From Winkia neuii subsp. neuii DSM 8576 (GTDB taxonomy: Bacteria; Actinomycetota; Actinomycetes; Actinomycetales; Actinomycetaceae), in assembly GCF_000420405.1 (NCBI RefSeq), contig NZ_ATUW01000006.1, positions 62,001 to 126,000 of the forward strand: DNA of 64,000 nt, read 5' to 3'. Both the position numbers and the translations under genes were made by a program. The notes beneath the pieces were generated by a model. The model ran no database searches and was not told where the DNA came from. It was given only the letters and a program-made list of their open reading frames with translations. Below are positions 43,538-52,746 of the stretch, piece after piece. Position 1 is the stretch's first letter. Each line of letters begins with the position of its first letter.

Positions 43538-44851
43538 ATGTCCATGGATCCCGTCCTATACCCCACCGGCCCGGTCACCGGGGCAATAAACATTGCCGCC
43601 AAAGTATCCACCCCGGACGCGCTAACCGCCCCCGTAGACCAAGTCAGCTGGTTCGTACCCGGCCGCATCGAAGTACTAGGCAAACACACCGACTACGCCG
43701 GAGGCCGGTCGCTGCTAGCCGCGGTAGACCGGGGGATCACCTTCAAAGCACGCCGCTTAGACCAGCCGCTAGTGCGCGTATATTCATCCGCTATAGGCGA
43801 GAGCGTAGACATCGCGATCGACGGGGAAACCCCGCCCCTGCCACCCGGGCACTGGGCGGCCTACCCCGAAGCAGTCGTAGCCAGGCTTGCAGCCAACTTT
43901 CCCGGCCACGTTCCCGGGGCCCAAATCGAGGTTGACTCCACATTGCCGTTGGCTTCCGGCATGTCTTCGTCCTCGGCAATGGTGATCGGCATTGCCCGCT
44001 GCCTCATTGATCTGGGCGGAATAGCCAGCCTGGCGTTGTTTCGCAGGCACATTCGCGATTACGAATCGCTCGCCGGATACATGGCCTGCATCGAAAACGG
44101 CATGACTTTCGGCGATCTGAAAGGCCGGCGCGGAGTGGGTACGTTCGGAGGCTCCGAAGACCACACGGCAATGCTCTGCTGCGAAGAGGGCAAGCTGGCC
44201 GAGTACTCTTTCTCGCCGGTCCGGCGGCGCGCACTCGTGCCGGTCCCGAAAGGTTACGCGTTCGTGGTTGCCGTGTCGGGAGTATTAGCCGAAAAAACGG
44301 GAGCAGCCCGCGAAGCCTACAACCGCGTCTCGCTGGCCGTTCGCGAAATCGTGGGACTGTGGAACTCCGACACCGGCCGTTCTGACGCTTCTTTAGCCGA
44401 AGCTATCGCATCTTCGGAATACGCCCTCGAACGCATGCGCGAACTAGTCGGCGACGAAACCTATTTGCGCCGCCGCCTAGACCAGTTTTATGCCGAATCT
44501 GAAGAGATCGTGCCCCTGGCCGCAGACGCGCTCGCGGGCAGCCATCTACAGGCGTTTGGGGAACTTGTAGACAGGTCCCAGGAATTGGCCGAGTCGGGCC
44601 TCGAAAATCAGGTGCAACAGACCGTGTTCCTAGCACATTCGGCGCGGCGTTTGGGGGCGGTTGCCGCCAGCGCTTTTGGGGCCGGCTTCGGTGGAAGCGT
44701 GTGGGCACTTGTGAAGCGTGACGAGGCCGAAGCTTTCGCTAGCAAGTGGCTAGCAGAATACTTGAGTTCCTTCCCCTATTTGAAAGACACAGCGGCCACG
44801 TACGTGGCGGAATTTGCTGGAAGAGCCTATCGGAGGAGCACCAATGGATAG
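43538..44851 (+). CDS. GHMP-family sugar 1-kinase, galactokinase-like
   Basis: A 437-residue kinase. The galactokinase signature appears as PGRIEVLGKHTDYAGG, where Lys replaces the Glu of the usual GEHTD that contacts the sugar C6 hydroxyl. The ATP loop is PLASGMSSSSAM (about residues 138-149). GGSEDHT replaces the usual GGxMDQ while keeping the catalytic Asp. GAGFGGSVWALV is near the C-terminus. These changes suggest a sugar other than plain galactose, perhaps GalNAc. Its stop overlaps the start of the phosphorylase gene by eight bases. Confidence 0.85.
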   Translation: MSMDPVLYPTGPVTGAINIAAKVSTPDALTAPVDQVSWFVPGRIEVLGKHTDYAGGRSLLAAVDRGITFKARRLDQPLVRVYSSAIGESVDIAIDGETPPLPPGHWAAYPEAVVARLAANFPGHVPGAQIEVDSTLPLASGMSSSSAMVIGIARCLIDLGGIASLALFRRHIRDYESLAGYMACIENGMTFGDLKGRRGVGTFGGSEDHTAMLCCEEGKLAEYSFSPVRRRALVPVPKGYAFVVAVSGVLAEKTGAAREAYNRVSLAVREIVGLWNSDTGRSDASLAEAIASSEYALERMRELVGDETYLRRRLDQFYAESEEIVPLAADALAGSHLQAFGELVDRSQELAESGLENQVQQTVFLAHSARRLGAVAASAFGAGFGGSVWALVKRDEAEAFASKWLAEYLSSFPYLKDTAATYVAEFAGRAYRRSTNG

Positions 44852-47072
44852 TGGCCGGTTGACCCTGCCAATCGAAGAGGGCATGGACTCGCAGCTGCGC
44901 GAGCTAGTGCAAAGACTGAAGCCTGATGCTGTGCGCAATTCTGACGGCACTGCGCTGCCCGCAGTGGCTAAAGAATTGGTTGACAAGGTGTACGCCACCT
45001 ACTTCCCGTCGCGGGGGGATCACGACTGGTCACGGGCCCACCCGGACCAGCGTGTACACCAGTACCTGATGAGCAGGCGCCACGTGGGAGGGGGCGAACC
45101 GCTGCACATAGACGTTATGGAGGGGTACTTCTCCCAGCAATTTGCCCCCGAAATGGACTGCGACAAAAGTAAGTACTGGCAGGTGATTGACCGTACTACG
45201 AACAGCGAGGTTCCCTATGGGCAGTGGTCGGTTCGCCAGGCTCCTGCGCGGGCCATCGACAGGGCAGCAGAGGCAGCGAACTCTGGCCCGCAGGATCCGG
45301 AGGCGGCCTCGGCGATAGTAACTATCGAGGACCCAGAGCCGTTCCACGAATACACCGTGAACTTCCTGGCCCGCCAGATTTGGGACTCGACTCAGATCTA
45401 CAACTACCTAACTAACGACTGGGCGGCGGACCCGAACCGGAAAAAAGACAAAACTTACGATCCTGCTTACGCCCAGACCTGGCAGTTCATGCAGCGGGCA
45501 TTGAAGGAATGGTTGGGGGAACACCCCGAGGTGGATGTGGTGCGTTTTACCACTTTCTTTTACCATTTCACGTTGGTGTTCGGCGAAGATGCCCGCGAAA
45601 AGTACGTGGATTGGTTCGGGTACTCGGCGGCCGTGTCGGTTCCGGCTCTGGAAGAATTTGAGCGAGTGAAGGGCTACGCGTTGCGCCCTGAGGACTTCGT
45701 CGATGCCGGCTATTACAACTCTCCCTTCCGCCCTCCACGTAAACGGTTTTTGGATTGGATTGACTTTGTCTCCTCCCAGGTTGCGGACAAGGCAAAGGTG
45801 CTTGTCGAAACCACACACGAGGCCGGTCGCGAGGCCATGATGTTTCTAGGTGACAATTGGATTGGCACTGAGCCCTACGGCAAGTATTTCAGCCAGATCG
45901 GTTTGGACGCCGTGGTGGGGTCTGTGGGCAATGCGGCCACCTGTCGCATGATTAGCGATATCGAGGGCGTGCGCTACACCGAGGGCCGCTTCTTGCCATA
46001 CTTTTTCCCTGACGTGTTCAATCCCGAGGGTGATCCTGTGGGGGAGGCCAACGAGTCGTGGTTGGGAGCGCGCAGGGCTATCATTCGCAATCCGCTAGAT
46101 CGGATGGGCTACGGCGGCTACCTGTCGTTGGCGGTCGCGCACCCCGATTTTATCGAGCGGGTCGAACAGATCGTCGCCGAATTCCGTTCGTTGCATTCGG
46201 TTTCGGATGGCCAGCGCCCTGAAAATAGCCGCATAAAGGTGGCAATTGTGAATGCCTGGGGCTCGTTGCGTGCCTGGCAGACCCACATGGTTGCCCACGC
46301 CCTGCACTACCGGGAAGCCTATTCTTACGTGGGCGTTATCGAGGCTCTGGCGGGACTTCCTTTCGATGTGAAGTTCATGTCTTTTGCTGACGTTCAAAAT
46401 GGCGGTTTAGAGGGGATCGACGTCGTGATCAACGCCGGCTCGGCCGGTACTGCCTTCTCGGGTGGGCCGGTTTGGGAGGACCCGGCGCTGGTAGTTGCTA
46501 TGCGAGAGTTTGTGGCCGGTGGGGGCGGCTTTATTGGGGTCGGCGAACCTACCGGGCTCACTGCCAAGGCGGCAGGGACTAGTGGTGTCACGTTCGCTCT
46601 AGCCGATGTGCTGGGGGTCGACCGCGAACGCGATTGGTCGCTATCTACTGACAAGTACCCGCGCAGGGCACGGGAGCACTTTGTCACCGCAGATCTGGAT
46701 AGCCCCTTCGTCCCTGGGGAGGCTTTAGCTGGCGTGTTCACCACCACGGGCACCTCGCTTGCCCACACAGAGGGCGGCGTTTCGCTAGCGGTAAACGAAT
46801 ATTTTGGAGGGCGCGCAGTCTACGCGACGGGCATGGCCTATTCGGTTGCAAACGCGCGCCTGTTACACCGGGCTATCTACTGGGCAGCGGGTGCCGAGGG
46901 CGAGTGGGAGCAGGCGGGGCTGTGCTCTAACCCGGCTCTGGAGGTAGCGCACTATCCCAACGGCAAAATCCTGGTAGCAAATATCACGGGCAGTGATCAG
47001 TCCGGGATTATTTCAGGCTTTTCAACCGAGCCCGTAAACGTTCCATCTATGCAGGTCAAGTGGGTTAAATGA
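44844..47072 (+). CDS. gnpA: GH112 1,3-beta-galactosyl-N-acetylhexosamine phosphorylase
   Basis: A 742-residue cytosolic phosphorylase, the usual length for GH112. The catalytic acid is most likely Asp337 in FLGDNWIGTEPYG. The N-terminal VHQYLMSRRHVGGGEPLHID and the C-terminal flavodoxin-like domain with GGGGFIGVGEPTG are typical. It splits galacto-N-biose and/or lacto-N-biose I with phosphate into galactose-1-phosphate plus GalNAc or GlcNAc. Context (GH101 nearby, AgaS route) favours galacto-N-biose, hence the tentative symbol gnpA; lnpA is the broader alternative. AGGAGCACC precedes the start at 44844. There is no signal peptide. Confidence 0.93.
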   Translation: MDSGRLTLPIEEGMDSQLRELVQRLKPDAVRNSDGTALPAVAKELVDKVYATYFPSRGDHDWSRAHPDQRVHQYLMSRRHVGGGEPLHIDVMEGYFSQQFAPEMDCDKSKYWQVIDRTTNSEVPYGQWSVRQAPARAIDRAAEAANSGPQDPEAASAIVTIEDPEPFHEYTVNFLARQIWDSTQIYNYLTNDWAADPNRKKDKTYDPAYAQTWQFMQRALKEWLGEHPEVDVVRFTTFFYHFTLVFGEDAREKYVDWFGYSAAVSVPALEEFERVKGYALRPEDFVDAGYYNSPFRPPRKRFLDWIDFVSSQVADKAKVLVETTHEAGREAMMFLGDNWIGTEPYGKYFSQIGLDAVVGSVGNAATCRMISDIEGVRYTEGRFLPYFFPDVFNPEGDPVGEANESWLGARRAIIRNPLDRMGYGGYLSLAVAHPDFIERVEQIVAEFRSLHSVSDGQRPENSRIKVAIVNAWGSLRAWQTHMVAHALHYREAYSYVGVIEALAGLPFDVKFMSFADVQNGGLEGIDVVINAGSAGTAFSGGPVWEDPALVVAMREFVAGGGGFIGVGEPTGLTAKAAGTSGVTFALADVLGVDRERDWSLSTDKYPRRAREHFVTADLDSPFVPGEALAGVFTTTGTSLAHTEGGVSLAVNEYFGGRAVYATGMAYSVANARLLHRAIYWAAGAEGEWEQAGLCSNPALEVAHYPNGKILVANITGSDQSGIISGFSTEPVNVPSMQVKWVK

Positions 47073-47175
47073 GGTTTTTTGAGGACTTTTTCAAAGGCCG
47101 GAGGGGAGGAGCCGGGAAATAAACTAGTTCCGTAGTTGCTTACATTTATTGTTCACTTCAATGAAGAGGTTACCA

Positions 47176-48495
47176 ATGAGAAATTTCAAAAAAGCTGGCG
47201 CTGGCGTAGCTGTGTTAGCGCTTGCATCCCTATCCTTGGCGGCATGCTCTTCGGGCACCGACAAGGCAGACAAAGACACCAAGGCTTCTAATTCTTCTGA
47301 CACTCAGATTCAGTTCATCCATCGTCTGCCCGACGGCGACGGAATGACGAAGGTTGACGAGATTGTCCAGAAATGGAATAAGGAAAACCCTGACAAACAG
47401 GTCAAGGCAACCAAGTTCGACGGCAAGGCGCAAGAACTTACCAAGAAGCTCGAAACTGACATCAAGGCCAACAATGGTCCCTGTCTGGCGCAGCTCGGCT
47501 ACTCTGAGGTGCCCGAGATGTACACTAAGGGGCTTGTCGAGGACGTAACGAAGCAGGCCGAAACCTACAAAGACAAGTTCGCTGCAGGCCCGTTCTCGCT
47601 GATGAGCGTCGATGGAAAGACGGTGGGGCTACCGCAGGATACCGGTCCGCTCGTCTACTACTACAACAAGGCAGAGTTCGAAAAGCTGGGCATTACAGCT
47701 CCTAAGAACTTGGACGAGTTCAAGGCTGCTGCTAAGAAGGCTGCTGCCGCTGGCAAGTACATTGCCGATTTCCAGCCCGACGAATCTGCGTTCTGGCTCT
47801 CCGCGCAGGCTGCTGCCGCTGGTGACAGCTGGTACAAGGTAGAAAACGACAAGTGGGCAGTAAAGACTGACGGCGAAGGTAGCCAGAAGGTGGCTGCGCT
47901 CTGGCAGGATCTGCTGGATAACAAGGCCGTCCTCACCGAAAACCGTTGGGATGACTCCTTCAAGAAGGCTTTGGGCGAGAAGAAGCTGATTGGCACTATC
48001 GGTGCTGCTTGGGAAGCCCCGCTGCTGGTTGACGACATGGCCGGAACCGACAACGAGGGCCAGTGGGCTGTAGCCCAGTTGCCCGATTTCGGGCAGGGCG
48101 TAAAGTCGGGTCCCGACGGTGGCTCGGGCGTAGCCGTTATGAAGGGTTGCAAGGCTGTAGATGCTGCAGTCGACTTCGCCGGCTGGTTCAACACCCAGAT
48201 TGAGCCGCTGGTATCGCAGGGTCTAGTTGTTGCCGCCAAGGGCGACGTGAAGACCCCCGAAAAGATCTCGAAGTTCTACGGCGGCCAGGACGTATTGGCA
48301 GAGCTGTCGAAGGCCAACGAAGTAATGGCTCAGGACTTCGGATACATGCCCGGATTCAGCGGTGTGATGGAAGAAATGAACAAGACGGCAGCTAACGCTG
48401 CCACCGGCGAGAAGAAGGTTGCCGACATCTTCAAGACTGCGCAGGACGCCTCGGTGAAGTCCTTGCAGGATCAGAAGCTGCCGGTCGCTAACTAG
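47176..48495 (+). CDS. Sugar ABC transporter substrate-binding lipoprotein (probable galacto-N-biose/lacto-N-biose binder)
   Basis: A 439-residue family 1 binding protein. The start at 47176 follows AAGAGG. The signal peptide ends at the lipobox LSLAAC (Cys about residue 24). It lies 103 bases after the phosphorylase gene and 23 bases before its permeases, so it is most likely the disaccharide receptor. Lys-rich, strongly biased codons suggest high expression. It is a paralog of the orphan binding protein at 33625. Confidence 0.92.
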   Translation: MRNFKKAGAGVAVLALASLSLAACSSGTDKADKDTKASNSSDTQIQFIHRLPDGDGMTKVDEIVQKWNKENPDKQVKATKFDGKAQELTKKLETDIKANNGPCLAQLGYSEVPEMYTKGLVEDVTKQAETYKDKFAAGPFSLMSVDGKTVGLPQDTGPLVYYYNKAEFEKLGITAPKNLDEFKAAAKKAAAAGKYIADFQPDESAFWLSAQAAAAGDSWYKVENDKWAVKTDGEGSQKVAALWQDLLDNKAVLTENRWDDSFKKALGEKKLIGTIGAAWEAPLLVDDMAGTDNEGQWAVAQLPDFGQGVKSGPDGGSGVAVMKGCKAVDAAVDFAGWFNTQIEPLVSQGLVVAAKGDVKTPEKISKFYGGQDVLAELSKANEVMAQDFGYMPGFSGVMEEMNKTAANAATGEKKVADIFKTAQDASVKSLQDQKLPVAN

Positions 48496-48518
48496 AGTCT
48501 AGACAGTAAGGAAGAACA

Positions 48519-49487
48519 GTGAGTGCAGAAAAAGTTCGCGGCTCCTCTAGTGTGTCTGCGGTGAGTGCGAAACGGGGGTCAAGAGCCCGTGAAAGGCACG
48601 ACGCAAGAACCGGATGGGCGTTCATGGCGCCTTTCTGCCTCTTGTTCGTCCTGGTTTTCCTGATCCCCATTTGCGTCTCCATATTCTCGTCCTTCTTCGT
48701 GCAGGAAGCCTCGGGAGGCGGCGCATTTGGGGGCGGGGAAACCGTCTCTAACTTCGTAGGGTTAGCTAACTACAAGACCGTAGTCACTAACCCTGAGTTC
48801 TGGCATGGCATGGGCAGGGTAATTTTGTACACCCTGTTCCAGGTGCCAATCATGATTATCTTGGCGCTTATTTTTGCGCTGCTTTTGGATTCGTTCCTAA
48901 CTAAACATGTGACGATCTACAGACTTGGCTACTTCTTGCCGTTCGCTATCCCAGGCATCGTGGCAGCAATGATCTGGCTGTATTTGTACACTCCGGAACT
49001 GTCCCCAATCGTAGCTGGGCTCTCGCATCTGGGCCTAGACGTAAACTTTCTTTCGCGCAACGTAATTTTGGCCTCCATGGCTAACATGACTACCTGGACC
49101 TACACGGGCTACAACATGCTCATCTTCCTAGCTGCTTTGCAGGCTATTCCAGGGGATTTGTCGGAGGCCGCACGTATCGACGGAGCAACTGGTTTCCAGA
49201 TAGTTACCAAAATTAAGATTCCGCTGGTTCGCGGCGCCGCCCTCCTGGCGGTCTTGCTGTCAATCATCGGTACCGTTCAGCTCTTCAACGAGCCCGCAAT
49301 CATGGCCACCACCCAAACCTGGATGGGTAAGGCCTACACTCCAATGATGATGGCCTACAACACCATGATGGGTAATCTCTCGCCTTCTGGCGATGGGCCC
49401 GCGTCGGCCGTCTCAATCGTGATGGCAGTGTTCGCCGGCGTCCTAGCTGTTGTGTACGCCCTCGTAGATAGGAAGACCGCAAAATGA
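48519..49487 (+). CDS. Carbohydrate ABC transporter permease, MalF-type
   Basis: A 322-residue protein with a basic N-terminal tail of about 30 residues, six helices, and the EAA loop EAARIDGATGFQIVTKIKIP. GTG start after AAGGAAG. It overlaps the next permease by four bases (ATGA). With the binding protein upstream it forms the importer expected to feed the GH112 phosphorylase. Confidence 0.93.
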   Translation: MSAEKVRGSSSVSAVSAKRGSRARERHDARTGWAFMAPFCLLFVLVFLIPICVSIFSSFFVQEASGGGAFGGGETVSNFVGLANYKTVVTNPEFWHGMGRVILYTLFQVPIMIILALIFALLLDSFLTKHVTIYRLGYFLPFAIPGIVAAMIWLYLYTPELSPIVAGLSHLGLDVNFLSRNVILASMANMTTWTYTGYNMLIFLAALQAIPGDLSEAARIDGATGFQIVTKIKIPLVRGAALLAVLLSIIGTVQLFNEPAIMATTQTWMGKAYTPMMMAYNTMMGNLSPSGDGPASAVSIVMAVFAGVLAVVYALVDRKTAK

Positions 49488-50404
49488 GCACCAAAACAAC
49501 CAAAAGCGGAATCACCTACCGGCCTTCGCTCGAGGGCGTGCCGGTACGTTCGGTAGCTCCTTCAACCGCCGCAAAATGGCTTACCACCGGTCTGCTGCTG
49601 CTAGCTCTGGTCTACTTCCTGTTTCCCGTGTACTGGGTGATCATTGCCTCGTCGAAGTCCAACCCGGAGCTGGTAAATTCCTCCGGCGTCTGGTTTGCCG
49701 GCGGCCCGTCTGGGATCGTTGAAGGTTTTGCAGCCAACTACCACAGGCTGATGAGTTGGACCCACGGAATGTTCTGGCGGTGGGTGGGTAACTCGCTGCT
49801 GTATTCGACGGTGGCCGGCATAGTTGGCACCCTCATTTCAGTAATGGCCGGATATGGGTTGGCGAAGTTCCGTTTCCCCGGAAAAAATGTGGCCATGGGC
49901 GTAATCATGGGGGGCCTGCTGCTGCCGGTTGCACTGCTGACCATCCCCATGTACATCGTCTTCCAGCACCTGGGCCTAACTAATACCATGGCGGCAATTA
50001 TTATTCCCTCGTGCGTGAGCCCCTTCGGGGTGTTCTTGGGGCGTGTTTACGCCCAATCTTCGGTGCCTACTGAACTAATAGAGGCGGCTCGTATCGATGG
50101 CGCCTCTGAAGCACGCATCTTTTTCACGATGGTGTTGCGCCTACTAGCCCCCGCAATGGTTACGATCTTCCTCTTTATTTTTGTGGCTACTTGGAATAAC
50201 TTCCTTTTGCCGTTGATGATGGTCTCGAGCCCCGAGATCAAACCGGTCACCTTGGGCCTGTACGGGATGATGAGTTACTTCAACCCCGAAAAGGGAGCCG
50301 TAATGATGGGCGCCCTCCTCGGGGTTGTGCCACTTATTGTGTTGTTCTTGGGGCTACAGAAATACTGGCAGTCTGGACTGGCAGCAGGTTCTGTAAAGGG
50401 CTAA
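49484..50404 (+). CDS. Carbohydrate ABC transporter permease, MalG-type
   Basis: A 306-residue protein with six helices and the EAA loop EAARIDGASEARIFFTMVLR. It is translationally coupled to the upstream permease. It is the last gene of the rightward arm. Its stop interlocks with that of the convergent wall-anchored phosphoesterase. No ATPase gene accompanies the importer. Confidence 0.93.
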   Translation: MSTKTTKSGITYRPSLEGVPVRSVAPSTAAKWLTTGLLLLALVYFLFPVYWVIIASSKSNPELVNSSGVWFAGGPSGIVEGFAANYHRLMSWTHGMFWRWVGNSLLYSTVAGIVGTLISVMAGYGLAKFRFPGKNVAMGVIMGGLLLPVALLTIPMYIVFQHLGLTNTMAAIIIPSCVSPFGVFLGRVYAQSSVPTELIEAARIDGASEARIFFTMVLRLLAPAMVTIFLFIFVATWNNFLLPLMMVSSPEIKPVTLGLYGMMSYFNPEKGAVMMGALLGVVPLIVLFLGLQKYWQSGLAAGSVKG

Positions 50405-52596
50405 CCCCTGCGGCGGCGCAGGTAAAGAACCGCTCCGCCGGCTAGCACTAGAACTACTACCGCTCCAAGTACAAGCGGCATATTGACACCGGTGTGCGAA
50501 AGCTTCGAGCTAGCGGCCCCCTTGTGGGTGCTCGGCTGCGCGGGCTTTTGTGCGCCGGTGTTTTGCTTAGTCTGGCCGGTGGCGGTTGGCTGGTTGCCCT
50601 TTCCAGGCTGTTCGGTGCCGGGCTGGGCGGGGCCCTGCTGGCCAGTGCGAGCGGTGAGCCATTCGGCTCGCTTCAACGGATGGTCAACAATGCGGGTCTC
50701 ACCAATGTTTCCGAAGAAGCCGGTGTTCGGTTCGCCGTTGTACAGTGAACCGCCAATGATCCAGGGAAGGTTGTTGATGGAACGCAACCCGTGGACGCCG
50801 TAGGTGGCGCGTAGGGTGGGAGCCCCGTCCACGAACATGGTCACCGAATCTGCGGCCGGGTCGTCGACCACCGCGATGTGGTGCCATTTTCCTACGGGAA
50901 TTTCGCTAGACCAGTTGGAGTGCCCAAGCGAAGTTTTCTCGGCGTCGGCAAAGGCCCACTGGACCTCTCTCAGCGAGGAAATGGCGCCTGCGAGCGGGGG
51001 TTCTTCAATGTCGGAGTCCTCCCCAAAATTCTTGATGTCCGAGCGTTTGCCGCCGCGGGTAACGAAAGCCATCCAGTGGTTGGCTTCCGAGAAGTTTTTG
51101 TCGATCTTGACGAAGGTTTCGAAGGTGTAACCCTTCTTGAACTCCTGCCCATTTAAGGGCGCGTCGTCCTTAGTTTGGAAGCGGGCAAAAACGCCCTTGC
51201 CCTGAGGAGTGAAGTACACAGACTTTGCAGCCGCAGAATCTTGGGGGACGTCCTCGGAAAGGGACGCGGCATCGGCAGGGCCGGTGAGTGCCATGTCGTT
51301 GCCATTGCCAGTAAGATCCTTCAAAGCTAAGCCCTTTTCCTTCACCGGACGCCAGTGAGCCAAAGTGCCGCGCACCTGCGGATAATCAGCCTCGCCCTTG
51401 GGGGCGGGCTTTTCAATAGCTTCTGCCGGGGTGAAGCCGCGTTCAATCCACGCTCGCAAGTCTGCAGTGGAAGAAGCCACACTGCCCTCGGGCTTATAGG
51501 TGGCTCCAAAGGCTTCGAAACGCTTCTTGAAGTCGATGGGATAACTGAAGGTAGCGCCCTTAGAAGTGTCGATCGCCTTGTCAAAGGGGGTAACCTGCTT
51601 CTGCGATTTCTGCATTACCCAGGGGCTGAAGGAAGTCTGCGACAGCTGGTTATGGGTGAAGTCGAATTCCAGCAGTGACATTTTTCCGTTGCCGCCCTGA
51701 TAGGCACCCTGGAAGTCGATTAATTGCTCGAACACGTCCAGGCCCGCATCGTTTTTGAGGACGCGGTTCGTGGCCCCGTGGTGGTGGCCGTTTAGGGTGA
51801 GGAACACCTGCGGGTGGTTGCGGATAATCTTGTCCCACAGCTTGTCGCCGTAGTCGGTGGCTAGAGGATTGCCCTCCCCGTCCACATTGATGATCTGGTG
51901 GGAGGTGACGATAGTAGGAATAGTGGGGTTCTGGTCCAAAATCTTGCCTGCCCAGGCAATTTCGGCGTCGTCGCCGTGCCAGGGCAGGTTGACGGAGGCC
52001 ATCTGCACTCCCGCCACTTTGAACAGGTGGAAGTTAGAAAGGCCCGAGGGCGAAGCCTTTTGGAACGTAGAAGACTTAGCTTGCCTAGACACGGGGAAGT
52101 TCTTCTTGTAGGTGCCGAAAAGATCGTCGGGGCTGCCATTCCATTCAGGGACGCAGTCGTGACAATCGTGGTTGCCCGGAAGGATCGCGTAGGGAACGCC
52201 CGCGTCCTCGAGCTTCTTTTGGGAGGCTGAAGCTAGTGCCCACTGGCCGGGAACCTGCATCTGGTCTACCACGTCACCCAAGTGTTGGGTGATGCCAATG
52301 TGGTAGTCCTTGGAGTGGTCGATGATCCACTGCACCTGCGAATCGTAGGGGTTTGGTAGATCGGGGAAATTCTTTCCGTACTGATTGTTCTGCGTTTCGC
52401 CGTAGCGGGCATAGAACTGGGTGTCAGGAAGAACGGCAATGGAGCCGCGTGCGCCCTCGGAAGTATTCAGCTCAGTGCCGCCGGCTACGGAAGCAGCTGG
52501 TTCCGGGGTTGTCTCTGCGCTGGCCACAGAGCCGAGGCCAAGCGCGGTCATAGCAATGGCGGTTACCCCCGCCAGGGTTTTGTGTAAAAATCTCAC
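50401..52596 (-). CDS. Wall-anchored metallophosphoesterase with LamG-like domain
   Basis: A 731-residue exported protein. It has a signal peptide (1-27, ending ASA) and a calcineurin-like phosphoesterase domain (about 50-300) with LPDTQ, HLGDVVDQ, PGNHD, TSHQ and NGHHH metal motifs. A LamG/concanavalin-like domain follows (about 420-655). A Pro/Gln/Thr/Gly-rich wall spacer and a sorting signal LSHTG with hydrophobic helix and RRRR tail end the protein. It may cleave phosphodiesters or phosphomonoesters on host or bacterial surfaces. GTG start with no clear ribosome site. It converges on the importer operon with a four-base overlap. Confidence 0.87.
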   Translation of the reverse strand: MRFLHKTLAGVTAIAMTALGLGSVASAETTPEPAASVAGGTELNTSEGARGSIAVLPDTQFYARYGETQNNQYGKNFPDLPNPYDSQVQWIIDHSKDYHIGITQHLGDVVDQMQVPGQWALASASQKKLEDAGVPYAILPGNHDCHDCVPEWNGSPDDLFGTYKKNFPVSRQAKSSTFQKASPSGLSNFHLFKVAGVQMASVNLPWHGDDAEIAWAGKILDQNPTIPTIVTSHQIINVDGEGNPLATDYGDKLWDKIIRNHPQVFLTLNGHHHGATNRVLKNDAGLDVFEQLIDFQGAYQGGNGKMSLLEFDFTHNQLSQTSFSPWVMQKSQKQVTPFDKAIDTSKGATFSYPIDFKKRFEAFGATYKPEGSVASSTADLRAWIERGFTPAEAIEKPAPKGEADYPQVRGTLAHWRPVKEKGLALKDLTGNGNDMALTGPADAASLSEDVPQDSAAAKSVYFTPQGKGVFARFQTKDDAPLNGQEFKKGYTFETFVKIDKNFSEANHWMAFVTRGGKRSDIKNFGEDSDIEEPPLAGAISSLREVQWAFADAEKTSLGHSNWSSEIPVGKWHHIAVVDDPAADSVTMFVDGAPTLRATYGVHGLRSINNLPWIIGGSLYNGEPNTGFFGNIGETRIVDHPLKRAEWLTARTGQQGPAQPGTEQPGKGNQPTATGQTKQNTGAQKPAQPSTHKGAASSKLSHTGVNMPLVLGAVVVLVLAGGAVLYLRRRRG

Positions 52597-52746
52597 GGCG
52601 CTAAAACTAACCGGCCATTTTTACGCGTAGTTGACGTTGCGGTTAACCGCAGGTAGACAAAATGTAAGTTGCCGGGTTCTGCACCTAAAGGAGGACGGTT
52701 TGCGAGACTACCTCCTCTGTTGAATCTACCTGTACACTTGTTAACC

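Noticed and set aside
33625-48495. Recent duplication of the binding-protein gene as a mobile or segmental repeat
   Set aside because: The two genes are similar in protein but differ in many codons, and flanking DNA is not shared, so the duplication is old.
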